A stretch of 7,194 nucleotides of DNA from Puniceicoccales bacterium (GCA_031289285.1 JAITPT010000148.1:1-7194), one strand, 5' to 3'; positions 1-6,502 are shown, counted from the stretch's first letter. The notes: generated by a model not told the origin, from the sequence alone. A program made the numbers and translations.

Positions 1-120
1 GCCGAGCTACAACGCCGCGGCGAAAAGGCCGCCATCGGCGATCTCTTCCCCAGCCCATTTGGCGGATACGTCCTAAAGACCCGACCCTTCACCGAGGAAG
101 AAGTCTATGCCAGCTACTAA
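1..120 (+). CDS. Probable antitoxin of a VapBC-type pair, 3' end only
   Basis: An open frame enters from the left edge and stops at TAA 118-120, giving the last 39 residues. They run from AELQRRGEK through a Pro/Gly/Phe-rich middle (FPSPFGGYV) to an acidic-aromatic tail ending VYASY. I do not recognise a family in this fragment. The call rests on position: the frame overlaps the start of a PIN-domain toxin gene by 14 bases (107-120), the usual antitoxin-then-toxin order with translational coupling. In VapBC pairs the antitoxin has an N-terminal DNA-binding domain (here off the window) and a C-terminal tail that wraps the toxin and blocks its active site. The acidic and aromatic tail would fit that role, which is inference. 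The promoter and autoregulatory operator would lie upstream, outside the window. It could also be an unrelated small protein gene. Confidence 0.5.
   Translation, partial: AELQRRGEKAAIGDLFPSPFGGYVLKTRPFTEEEVYASY
94..100 (+). promoter_or_regulatory. Shine-Dalgarno for the PIN toxin gene
   Basis: GAGGAAG lies six bases before the ATG at 107 and inside the end of the upstream antitoxin frame. It supports ATG 107 as the toxin start and suggests the two proteins are translationally coupled. It is one of only two clear Shine-Dalgarno sequences in the window. Confidence 0.6.
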
Positions 121-532
121 CCGCCAGACGTGGCTCCTCGACGGTAACGTCCTCATCGCTGCCAACATCCTTGCACACCCGCATAACGCCCGTGCAAACG
201 CATGGCTCGCGGCACACCCGGACGACTTGCTCGCCACCTGTTCCGTCACCGAGGGAACGCTGCTACGCTTCATCATGCGCACGGAACCCAGCATGGCCGC
301 CCGCGCCGCCAAGGCATGGGACACGCTGAACAAATTCTGCGCCCGCCCCGACCACGTTTTCCTCGAAGGCGACTTCTCCTACCGCAAAGTGAACCACGCC
401 TCCCTGACTGGGCACAAAGAAGTCACCGACGCATGGCTTGCCCAACTTGCCCGCCGCCAAGGCGTCCGCGTCGTCACCTTCGACAGCGGCTTCGTCGTCC
501 GCGACCCCGACGTCGCTTACCTCATCCCATAA
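107..532 (+). CDS. vapC: PIN-domain ribonuclease toxin, VapC family
   Basis: This 141-residue protein is a full-length single PIN domain. Such toxins are Mg2+-dependent ribonucleases that cleave specific RNAs (tRNA or rRNA in characterised VapCs) in the cytoplasm when the antitoxin is degraded. The acidic active-site residues are all visible: Asp12 in WLLDGNVL, Glu49 in CSVTEGTLLRF, Asp108 in EVTDAWLAQLA and Asp126 in VTFDSGF. The order and spacing, with a GHxxVTDA element before the last acidic motif, resemble the actinobacterial-type VapC subgroup (TIGR00028-like), as I recall it. Nothing essential is missing, so the nuclease should be active. The start at 107 is chosen from the GAGGAAG six bases upstream and the 14-base overlap with the preceding antitoxin frame. 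It stops with TAA at 530-532 and faces the mtfA-like gene convergently across the repeat tract. Its RNA target cannot be read from the sequence. Confidence 0.88.
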   Translation: MPATNRQTWLLDGNVLIAANILAHPHNARANAWLAAHPDDLLATCSVTEGTLLRFIMRTEPSMAARAAKAWDTLNKFCARPDHVFLEGDFSYRKVNHASLTGHKEVTDAWLAQLARRQGVRVVTFDSGFVVRDPDVAYLIP

Positions 533-561
533 CAAATAACCCGATTGCGCCCTTTCTCTTT

Positions 562-643
562 TGTCCACCACTTTGTCCACCACCCTGTCCACCACCCTGT
601 CCACCATTCCGTCCACCCTGTCCACCATTTGTCCACCATTTTT
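562..643. repeat. 12-base direct repeat tract, GTCCACC core, seven copies
   Basis: GTCCACC begins at 563, 575, 587, 599, 611, 620 and 631. The first five copies are exactly 12 bases apart and the last intervals are 9 and 11. The unit is roughly GTCCACCAYYYT on the plus strand, with the second and third copies identical (GTCCACCACCCT). All copies point the same way, so this is not an inverted-repeat terminator. The tract fills most of the gap between the convergent vapC stop (532) and the mtfA-like stop codon, which begins exactly at its edge (644-646). On the minus strand the copies make a series of GG and GGG runs, so the 3' end of the mtfA mRNA could form two-layer G-quadruplex or other G-rich structure. 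Its function is unknown. It could be a strain-variable minisatellite, a protein-binding array or part of the 3' ends of both transcripts. Confidence 0.85.
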
Positions 644-1420
644 TCACCAATCTGCCGGAGAAAGTGCAAAAAAATCTGACATTGCGGCGTATAATTCTGG
701 ATGCTCTTCGCGTAATTTGACAGAGTTTTCAAAAAATGCCTCAACCGAAACCGCCCAAAACTCCTCGCGGTGTGTCGCGCCGTAACTGTCAAGCGCGGGG
801 TCGTTGGGATTTGCCCGCAAACGCCGAAATCCTGCGTCAAGCGCGGCTGTCAGGGCAGCACCCGCCGGACGAATATGGTGCGCAAACTCGTGCAGGACAA
901 CGTTATGCCCATTTTCCGCAAACGCATTCGACTGCAACACCTCGCGCCACGACACCACCACGTTCCCCATCGGGCTGGCCTCGCCAACCCGCGCCTCGTT
1001 GCCAACAATCACCGCGCCACCGCCAGAGAAACGACTCACCGGACTGTAAAAATAGTCAGGATAAACAAGCACCGATTGGACAGTGGGAAAACACAGGCTC
1101 CCCACTCGTCCCGCCAGCAAGAGGCAGGCATGTCCGGCGATAGTGACAGCCATCGTGTCGCTCACATTCCGAATGCCACCGCAAGCAGTGAAATGTTTTT
1201 CCGCCAGAAAAACTTTAATATGCCGGAAAAGCCGTCTCCGCACAGTCGGCGGCAAACGTCCGAGGATGGGCAGGCGTCGCCTCAAAATACGCAACCAAAA
1301 CGCAGGAATTGGCGAGCTTCGCCACGCCTCGCGTTCGACGGCACGACGGCGGCTTCGCCGAAAAAAAACGGCGGTGAGCACAAGTAAAAGTGCAAACGCA
1401 ATCCCAGGGATGTATTCCAT
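644..1420 (-). CDS. mtfA: Membrane-anchored MtfA-like zinc metallopeptidase (M90)
   Basis: This 258-residue protein resembles MtfA, the M90 zinc peptidase that in E. coli binds the glucose repressor Mlc. Residues 5-20 form one hydrophobic helix followed by RRSRRR, predicting an N-terminal anchor with the enzyme on the cytoplasmic side. E. coli MtfA is soluble, but I recall anchored forms in other phyla. Family signatures follow: FLAEKHFTACGG (71-82), MAVTIAGHACLLL (90-102) and NVVLHEFAHHI (173-183) with the HExxH zinc motif (His177, Glu178, His181). GATHREEFWAV (214-224) supplies the likely third ligand, Glu220. The loop between HExxH and Glu220 is about 20 residues shorter than in E. coli MtfA as I recall it, and the LD pair after HEFAH is absent. 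The start is ATG 1420, because an in-frame ATG at 1678 would add 86 Arg/Pro/Cys-rich residues overlapping lolD. It follows lolD by 11 bases, so it is probably co-transcribed. The substrate is unknown. Confidence 0.85.
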   Translation of the reverse strand: MEYIPGIAFALLLVLTAVFFRRSRRRAVEREAWRSSPIPAFWLRILRRRLPILGRLPPTVRRRLFRHIKVFLAEKHFTACGGIRNVSDTMAVTIAGHACLLLAGRVGSLCFPTVQSVLVYPDYFYSPVSRFSGGGAVIVGNEARVGEASPMGNVVVSWREVLQSNAFAENGHNVVLHEFAHHIRPAGAALTAALDAGFRRLRANPNDPALDSYGATHREEFWAVSVEAFFENSVKLREEHPELYAAMSDFFALSPADW

Positions 1421-1431
1421 TTCGCAAAAAA

Positions 1432-2211
1432 TCACCCTTTCCCCGCATCGGCGAGAGTGAGCACTCCGCCGCGCAGGATGAACCGACGTCCGGCGCGGGA
1501 CGCAAAATCGGCATTGTGTGTGACAAGCACGAGGGCGACAGAGGCCGTGCGGGTGAGGTCGAGCAGTAGCGACATAATTTCCTCGCCGGTGCGTTCGTCG
1601 AGGTTGCCGGTCGGCTCGTCGGCAAGAATTAGCGGGGGGCGGTTGATGAGTGCGCGAACAAGCGCGACGCGTTGACACTCGCCGCCAGAAAGTTGCCCGG
1701 GCAGATGCGTCGCCCGCTCCGCAAGACCCACGCGGTCAAGCAGCCCAAGCGCCTCCGCCTTCGCGCTGCCAGTGTCGCGCCCAGCAATCCGCGCCGCCAG
1801 CAAGATGTTTTCAAGGGCACTCAGCTCCGGCACGAGGTGGTAGGCTTGGAAAACAAAACCAATCCGCGTTGCTCGGCGCACCGCGAGAAAAGCGTTGCCG
1901 CGCCCCGACACTAATTCGCCGCCCCAGTAAAGCTCGCCAGCGTCGGGACGGTCGAGTCCGCCCAAAATCTGCAGAAGCGTCGTTTTGCCCGCGCCGCTTC
2001 CGCCGCGGATACTCGCAAACTCGCCCGCGCCGACCGAGAGCGTCACGTCCGCGATGACTGGTAACATTCCGCGCGGTGTGCGGAAACTTTTGGCAAGCCC
2101 GACGGCGGACAATACCGGAATTTGCGGCGGCGAGGGAGCGGCGGGCGACGGCTCCGCGTTATGTGCAAAGGATGTTTTCATGGGTTTTGGGTCGGTTCTA
2201 CTGAGCGACAT
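1432..2211 (-). CDS. lolD: LolD-type ABC transporter ATPase
   Basis: This 259-residue protein is the nucleotide-binding subunit of an FtsX-type ABC system. In LolCDE it powers release of outer-membrane lipoproteins from the inner membrane to the carrier LolA. All catalytic elements are intact: Walker A GGSGAGKTT (70-78), Q-loop Gln122 in FVFQAYHL, signature LSGGECQR (174-181), Walker B LILADEP with Asp198 and Glu199, D-loop region GNLDE (202-206) and H-loop His232. The order and spacing fit the LolD/MacB/FtsE group. Residues 1-33 are a Pro/Ala/Ser-rich extension before the domain. ATG 2211 is preferred to ATG 2181 (residue 11) because GGAGG sits nine bases upstream of it. That start overlaps the permease stop by 14 bases, implying coupled translation. 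The mtfA-like gene follows 11 bases after its TGA. MacB-type or other export cannot be excluded from the ATPase alone. Confidence 0.9.
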   Translation of the reverse strand: MSLSRTDPKPMKTSFAHNAEPSPAAPSPPQIPVLSAVGLAKSFRTPRGMLPVIADVTLSVGAGEFASIRGGSGAGKTTLLQILGGLDRPDAGELYWGGELVSGRGNAFLAVRRATRIGFVFQAYHLVPELSALENILLAARIAGRDTGSAKAEALGLLDRVGLAERATHLPGQLSGGECQRVALVRALINRPPLILADEPTGNLDERTGEEIMSLLLDLTRTASVALVLVTHNADFASRAGRRFILRGGVLTLADAGKG

Positions 2212-3472
2212 CGCGCATGGCCTCCGAGGGTTTGCGCCGCGCCGCCCACAACGCGGGGAAGAGCGAGACGAGTGTTATGAGAATGATGGTGAGTGCCGCC
2301 GCTTTTACGAAATCGCTACCCGCGTAGTGCAACGGAACGCGGCTAAAAAGATACTGCATAGACAGGCGTTCTTGTGCGCCAAGGAGCGACACAATCTCCT
2401 GCCGAAAATGCAAAATGAGCAGTGCAAACACGACGCCCAGCCCGTAACCCGCGACCCCGATAAAAAGCCCTTGCCCGACAAAAATGCGAAGGATTTGCAC
2501 GGGTCTTGCGCCAAGCGCACTGAGCAAACCGATTTCGCGAGTGCGCCGCACAACATGGCTAAACATCGTGCTGCCAATAGAAAACGACGCGACAAGCGTG
2601 ATGATAAACATCAAAAAAAACAGCATTTGTTTCTCCATGTCCACCGATTCAAGAAACACACGGTTGACCATATACCACGGGTGGACGAGCAATTCATCCC
2701 CGCGCTCCTCTTGGATTTGCCGCGCCTGTTCTATCGCAAACTTGGCACCCATAATGTCCCTCACACAAGCCTCCGTCTGCTGGTGGTCGCGCAGTTTGAT
2801 GTGGATGCGTGGCGCGGTGCCGTCGGGGATGTCAAACAAGTCGCGAGCGGTGCGCAAAGTCACGAGCATCGTCTTCTCATCGGCAAGGCGAAAACCTGTT
2901 TCGAGAATGCCGCACACCTCGAGATCTTTAGGTTGCGAGACACGTTTCCCGTCCTCATGCGCCTCCAGTGCAGCTAAGATTTTTTTAGGCGACTGCACTG
3001 TCACGATGTCACCGATACGAACGCCCAAACGGTGCGCGACTCCGGCACCGAGGATGATGCGCTCGTCGTCAAAATCCTCCCACTTGCCAGTGGCAAGATA
3101 TTTTTTCACGGGTGTCACATTGTCTTCGACGGCGGGGTCAATGCCGCGAACAAGATTGAGGTCAAACCTGTCGTTGCCCATGACGACAATGCCGTCTTCG
3201 GCGTAGGGTGCGGCGGCGAGCACACCACGCATTTTTGCAAGCGCGGCGGCGAAAGAAACGGGCACTGGCGAGTTGTGTCGGGTGAGAACGAGCACATCGC
3301 CGTTGGCATCACGAATGCGGCGGCGGTGTTCCTCGCCGAAACTATTCATCACCGTCTGGACAACAAGAAGGGCGGTGACGCCGAGTGCGACGCCCAGTAT
3401 GGAAACGAAAGCAAACACCGGAAATTTTCCGGGGGGAAAGAGTTGTTTTCGTGCGAGGAGAAAAGACCACAT
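2198..3472 (-). CDS. lolC: LolC/LolE-type (FtsX/MacB_PCD) permease
   Basis: This 424-residue inner-membrane protein has the layout of LolC/LolE. Transmembrane helix 1 is at about 18-42 and is followed by a large periplasmic domain (about 43-280, MacB_PCD type). Three more helices lie at about 282-306, 329-355 and 388-412. The conserved FtsX-family cytoplasmic segment RRTREIGLLSALGARP (309-324) precedes helix 3, and the protein ends with a typical AARRKPSEAMR tail. In the Lol system a LolC/LolE pair takes lipoproteins from the membrane and passes them to LolA using ATP hydrolysed by LolD. The length (about 400-420) fits the family. Only one permease gene is present next to lolD, so either it works as a homodimer (as proposed for LolF-type proteins) or its partner lies elsewhere. 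No Shine-Dalgarno is seen before ATG 3472. It is the first gene of the lolC-lolD-mtfA unit, divergent from clpV. LolC versus LolE cannot be decided by eye. Confidence 0.85.
   Translation of the reverse strand: MWSFLLARKQLFPPGKFPVFAFVSILGVALGVTALLVVQTVMNSFGEEHRRRIRDANGDVLVLTRHNSPVPVSFAAALAKMRGVLAAAPYAEDGIVVMGNDRFDLNLVRGIDPAVEDNVTPVKKYLATGKWEDFDDERIILGAGVAHRLGVRIGDIVTVQSPKKILAALEAHEDGKRVSQPKDLEVCGILETGFRLADEKTMLVTLRTARDLFDIPDGTAPRIHIKLRDHQQTEACVRDIMGAKFAIEQARQIQEERGDELLVHPWYMVNRVFLESVDMEKQMLFFLMFIITLVASFSIGSTMFSHVVRRTREIGLLSALGARPVQILRIFVGQGLFIGVAGYGLGVVFALLILHFRQEIVSLLGAQERLSMQYLFSRVPLHYAGSDFVKAAALTIILITLVSLFPALWAARRKPSEAMRDVAQ
2221..2225 (-). promoter_or_regulatory. Shine-Dalgarno for lolD inside the permease gene
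   Basis: On the minus strand GGAGG occurs nine bases before the ATG at 2211 and within the last codons of the permease gene. It decides the lolD start in favour of 2211. The other candidate, ATG 2181, has no purine-rich run in front of it. Confidence 0.6.
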
Positions 3473-3703
3473 GCACGAAAGAGAATGCGTGAACGCCGCC
3501 CCTACTCAACAACGAACAGTCAGCCTCCCTGACAAGTCGCTCCCACAGAAGGCGCACGACGCGCACTTGCCCGCGCTTGACTCCCGCCGCCTCCCCTTCC
3601 ACCCTCCCGCCCACTTTTTTAACACTCTCCAACAAACACAAACCAACACCCACAATCACTCGCCAAAACCAACTCACCCAACACCAAAACTAACACACTA
3701 CTC
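3473..3703. promoter_or_regulatory. Divergent intergenic region with a G-free clpV leader
   Basis: These 231 bases separate divergent lolC (minus) and clpV (plus), so promoters for both should lie here. I could not identify convincing -35/-10 pairs. TTGACT at 3577-3582 has no good -10 at 16-18 bases. The most distinctive part is 3610-3703, which contains a single G (at 3662) and consists of A/C-rich sequence with a T6 run near 3615-3620. It leads directly into the clpV ATG with no Shine-Dalgarno. Such a transcript would be essentially unstructured, which may replace a Shine-Dalgarno in ribosome recruitment. A small interrupted palindrome, GTCAG-CCTCC-CTGAC, lies at 3519-3533 and could be an operator, but it is short enough to be chance. 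Confidence 0.5.
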
Positions 3704-6439
3704 ATGCCTGAAATCCAACGTTCTACCTTGTTCGGAAAACTCAACCCGCTTGCCTACAAAGCACTCGAAGGCGCTACTGTCTTCTGCAAAATGCGGGGCA
3801 ACCCCTACGTCGAGCTTATCCACTGGCTCAACCAAATCTACCAGACGCAGGACACCGACCTCCACCACATTTCCAATCATTTTGGCCTTGACGCCTCGCG
3901 TCTCGCCGCCGCCCTCACCGCCGCCCTCGACAAACTCCCGCGTGGCGCGACTGCCGTCTCCGACTTCGCGCCCCACATCGAGCAAGCCACGCAACAAGCG
4001 TGGACATACACCTCGCTCCTCTACGGCGAAAACAGCATTCGCACCGGACACATCGTCCTCGCGCTCGTCGGTGCGCCCGCCCTGCGCTCCATCTTCACGC
4101 AAATCTCTCCAGAGTTTGCCAAAATAAAAGAGCAAGCCCTCGCAGATAACTTTTTGGAAATCACTGCCAAGTCTCCCGAAACCCGCCTCAGTGCGCCCGC
4201 CTCCGACGCCGTTGGCGGCGCCTCGCCCGGCGAAGCCAGCGGTGCCATCGCCCCCGCGCAACTCGGCAAACAAGAAGCCCTCAACCGCTACACCACCGAC
4301 CTCACCGCCCAAGCAAAATCCGGCAAAATGGACCCCATCCTTTGCCGCGACGACGAAATCCGCCAAATCACCGACATCCTCATGCGCCGCCGCCAAAACA
4401 ACCCCATCCTCACCGGCGAAGCGGGCGTCGGCAAAACCGCCGTCGTCGAAGGCTTTGCCCAACGCATCGCCTCTGGCGACGTCCCTCCGCAACTCAAAGA
4501 CGTCCGCCTACTCTCGCTCGACATCGGCCTCCTGCAAGCCGGCGCGAGCATGAAAGGCGAGTTCGAGCAACGCCTCCGCCAAGTCATTGACGAAGTGCAG
4601 GCCTCCCCCGTCCCCATCATTCTCTTCATTGACGAAGCGCACACCCTCATCGGCGCGGGCGGCGCAGCGGGCACAGGCGACGCCGCCAACCTCCTCAAAC
4701 CCGCCCTCGCTCGCGGCACCCTGCGCACCATCGCTGCCACCACTTGGGCCGAGTATAAAAAACACATCGAAAAAGACCCCGCTCTCACGCGCCGTTTTCA
4801 AGTCGTCAAAGTCGGCGAACCCGCCGAAGCCGCCGCCGTCGCCATGATACGCGGCCTCGCCCCCGTCCTCGAAAAACACCACCGCGTGCAAGTCCTCGAC
4901 AGCGCCGTCGAAGCCGCCGTCAAACTCTCGCACCGCTACATCCCCTCGCGCCAACTCCCCGACAAAGCCATCTCGCTCATTGACACCGCTTGCGCCCGCG
5001 TCGCCATCTCGCAACACGCCACCCCGCCCGCCATCGAAGACACACGCCAACGCATTCTCATTCTCGAAGCCGAGTTAAAAATCCTCGAACGCGAAACCGC
5101 CCTCGGTGCCGACCACGCCGAACGCGCCGCCAAAGTCGCTGCCACCCTCGAAACCGACCGCGCCTCCCTCGCCGCCCTCGAGACCGCGTGGAAAGAAGAA
5201 AAAACCCTCGTCGAAGAAATCATCGCCCTCCGCCGCCAACTCACCGACGGAGCCGCCTCCGCCGAAGCCGCTGAAGCCGCGCCCGCCGTCGCGCCCGACG
5301 CGCCCGCGCCTGCGCCCGCCGAAACCGCGTCCCCCGCTGCCCCCGACCTCGCCGCCATCCGCACCACCCTCCGCGACACCGAAGCCCGCCTCTCCGCCCT
5401 CCAAGGCGAGACCCCCCTCATCCTCCCCAGCGTCGGCGACCAAGCCGTCGCCGCCGTCGTCGCCGACTGGACCGGCATCCCCGTCGGGCGCATGGTCAAA
5501 AACGAAATCCAAGCCATCCTTGCCCTCGCCGACTCCCTTGAGAAACGCATCATCGGCCAACGCCACGCCCTCGAAGCCATTGCCCGCCGCATCCAGACCT
5601 CTCGCGCTGGCCTCGACAACCCCTCCAAACCCATCGGCGTCTTCCTCCTCGCTGGCACCAGCGGCGTCGGCAAAACCGAAACTGCCCTCGCCCTCGCCGA
5701 GACCCTCTACGGCGGCGAGCAAAACGTCATCACCATCAACATGAGTGAGTTTCAAGAAGCGCACACCGTCTCCACCCTCAAAGGAGCGCCCCCCGGCTAC
5801 GTCGGCTACGGCGAAGGCGGCGTCCTCACCGAAGCCGTCCGCCGACGCCCCTACAGCATCGTCCTCCTCGACGAAGTTGAAAAAGCCCACCCAGACGTCC
5901 ACGAAATCTTTTTCCAAGTCTTCGACAAGGGCTGGATGGAAGACGGCGAAGGCCGCCTCATTGACTTCAAAAACACCATCATCCTCCTCACCACCAACGC
6001 CGGCACCGACGTCATCGCCAACGCCTGCAAAGACCCCGAACTCATCCCCGACACCGACGGCCTCACCAAAATGCTCCGCCCTGCGCTCCTCAAAGTCTTC
6101 CCTGCTGCGCTCCTTGGCCGCCTCGTCACCATTCCTTACTACCCGCTAAACGACGACATGCTCCGCGCCATCATCCGCCTCCAGCTTGCCCGCGTCGTCA
6201 AACGCATCGCAGCCAACCGCGCCATCGAACTTACCTACACCGAGGATGTAGTTGCGCACATCGCCAGCCGTTGCACCGAAGGCGAAAGTGGCGGGCGCAT
6301 GGTTGACGCCGTGCTAACCCAAACCCTTCTCCCCGACATCAGCCGCGAACTCCTAAACCGCATGGCGGAAGCCAAGCCCATCAAGCGCATCCAAGTCTCC
6401 ATCAGCGGCTCCGCCTTCACCTACGACTACGCCGAGTAG
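3704..6439 (+). CDS. clpV: ClpV (TssH) AAA+ ATPase of the type VI secretion system
   Basis: This 911-residue protein is a full-length Hsp100 ATPase of the ClpV subgroup. It is a cytoplasmic hexamer that extracts and unfolds the contracted TssB/TssC sheath so it can be reused. The N-domain (about 1-155; LNPLAYKALEGATVFC, NPYVELIHWL) is of the ClpV rather than ClpB type. Ring 1 has Walker A GEAGVGKT (238-245), pore loop MKGEFE (283-288), Walker B with Asp310-Glu311 and Arg fingers 363-364. The coiled-coil middle domain spans about 440-575 and carries an Ala/Pro-rich stretch at about 516-549. Ring 2 has Walker A GTSGVGKT (651-658; Thr where Pro is usual), pore loop GYVGYGEGG (698-706), Walker B LLDE (721-724) and sensor 2 GGRM (863-866). 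All ATPase residues are present, so it should be active. Start ATG 3704 gives the full N-domain. No Shine-Dalgarno is seen. vgrG follows 145 bases downstream, supporting ClpV over ClpB. Confidence 0.95.
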   Translation: MPEIQRSTLFGKLNPLAYKALEGATVFCKMRGNPYVELIHWLNQIYQTQDTDLHHISNHFGLDASRLAAALTAALDKLPRGATAVSDFAPHIEQATQQAWTYTSLLYGENSIRTGHIVLALVGAPALRSIFTQISPEFAKIKEQALADNFLEITAKSPETRLSAPASDAVGGASPGEASGAIAPAQLGKQEALNRYTTDLTAQAKSGKMDPILCRDDEIRQITDILMRRRQNNPILTGEAGVGKTAVVEGFAQRIASGDVPPQLKDVRLLSLDIGLLQAGASMKGEFEQRLRQVIDEVQASPVPIILFIDEAHTLIGAGGAAGTGDAANLLKPALARGTLRTIAATTWAEYKKHIEKDPALTRRFQVVKVGEPAEAAAVAMIRGLAPVLEKHHRVQVLDSAVEAAVKLSHRYIPSRQLPDKAISLIDTACARVAISQHATPPAIEDTRQRILILEAELKILERETALGADHAERAAKVAATLETDRASLAALETAWKEEKTLVEEIIALRRQLTDGAASAEAAEAAPAVAPDAPAPAPAETASPAAPDLAAIRTTLRDTEARLSALQGETPLILPSVGDQAVAAVVADWTGIPVGRMVKNEIQAILALADSLEKRIIGQRHALEAIARRIQTSRAGLDNPSKPIGVFLLAGTSGVGKTETALALAETLYGGEQNVITINMSEFQEAHTVSTLKGAPPGYVGYGEGGVLTEAVRRRPYSIVLLDEVEKAHPDVHEIFFQVFDKGWMEDGEGRLIDFKNTIILLTTNAGTDVIANACKDPELIPDTDGLTKMLRPALLKVFPAALLGRLVTIPYYPLNDDMLRAIIRLQLARVVKRIAANRAIELTYTEDVVAHIASRCTEGESGGRMVDAVLTQTLLPDISRELLNRMAEAKPIKRIQVSISGSAFTYDYAE

Positions 6440-6469
6440 CCAAGTAGCACAGGCGACCAACGAGCAACG

Positions 6470-6502
6470 AAATAGGTCTTATAGAAATTATAGGACCTAT
6501 TT
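6470..6502 (+). repeat. Hairpin with 14-base arms between clpV and vgrG
   Basis: AAATAGGTCTTATA (6470-6483) pairs with TATAGGACCTATTT (6489-6502) around the five-base loop GAAAT. Thirteen pairs are Watson-Crick and one is a G-U wobble in RNA. The element starts 30 bases after the clpV stop and is much more AT-rich than its surroundings. It may act as a transcription terminator or mRNA 3'-end stabiliser for clpV, but the run after the stem is only TTTA, which is weak for a Rho-independent terminator. Its TAGGTC/GACCTA composition also resembles dispersed palindromic (REP-like) elements. That cannot be tested from one copy. It could equally be a regulator-binding palindrome upstream of vgrG. 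Confidence 0.65.

Noticed and set aside
562..643. CRISPR array or DnaA-box cluster
   Set aside because: There are no unique spacers of CRISPR size and the units are contiguous 12-mers. The unit TTGTCCACC resembles TTATCCACA only partly, and no AT-rich unwinding region or replication gene is adjacent.
517..840. Minus-strand frame encoding a WWTG/WWTK repeat peptide
   Set aside because: The Trp/Thr repeats are just a translation of the 12-base DNA repeat. The rest lies inside the mtfA-like gene in another frame.
1421..1678. In-frame N-terminal extension of the mtfA-like protein from ATG 1678
   Set aside because: The extra 86 residues are Arg/Pro/Cys/His-rich and overlap lolD in another frame. 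The MEYIPG start at 1420 gives a normal membrane anchor followed by the family domain.
1985..2977. Plus-strand 330-codon open frame across lolC and lolD
   Set aside because: It lies opposite two well-supported transporter genes and encodes a Lys/Arg/His-rich sequence with no family motif.
3519..3533. GTCAG-CCTCC-CTGAC interrupted palindrome as an operator
   Set aside because: Arms of only five bases occur often by chance and no second copy or nearby regulator gene supports it.
3577..3605. TTGACT as the -35 box of a clpV promoter
   Set aside because: At 16-18 bases downstream the sequence is C-rich with no TATAAT-like hexamer.
5075..5917. Long minus-strand open frame (Gly/Asp/Val/Phe-rich) opposite clpV, and a similar one at 3698-4492
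   Set aside because: Antisense frames of a strongly C-biased gene stay open by composition. The proteins are low-complexity with no recognisable domain, and clpV is certain on the other strand.
3704..6439. ClpB chaperone rather than ClpV
   Set aside because: The N-domain sequence, the ClpV-style middle domain and C-terminal half, and the adjacent vgrG favour ClpV.
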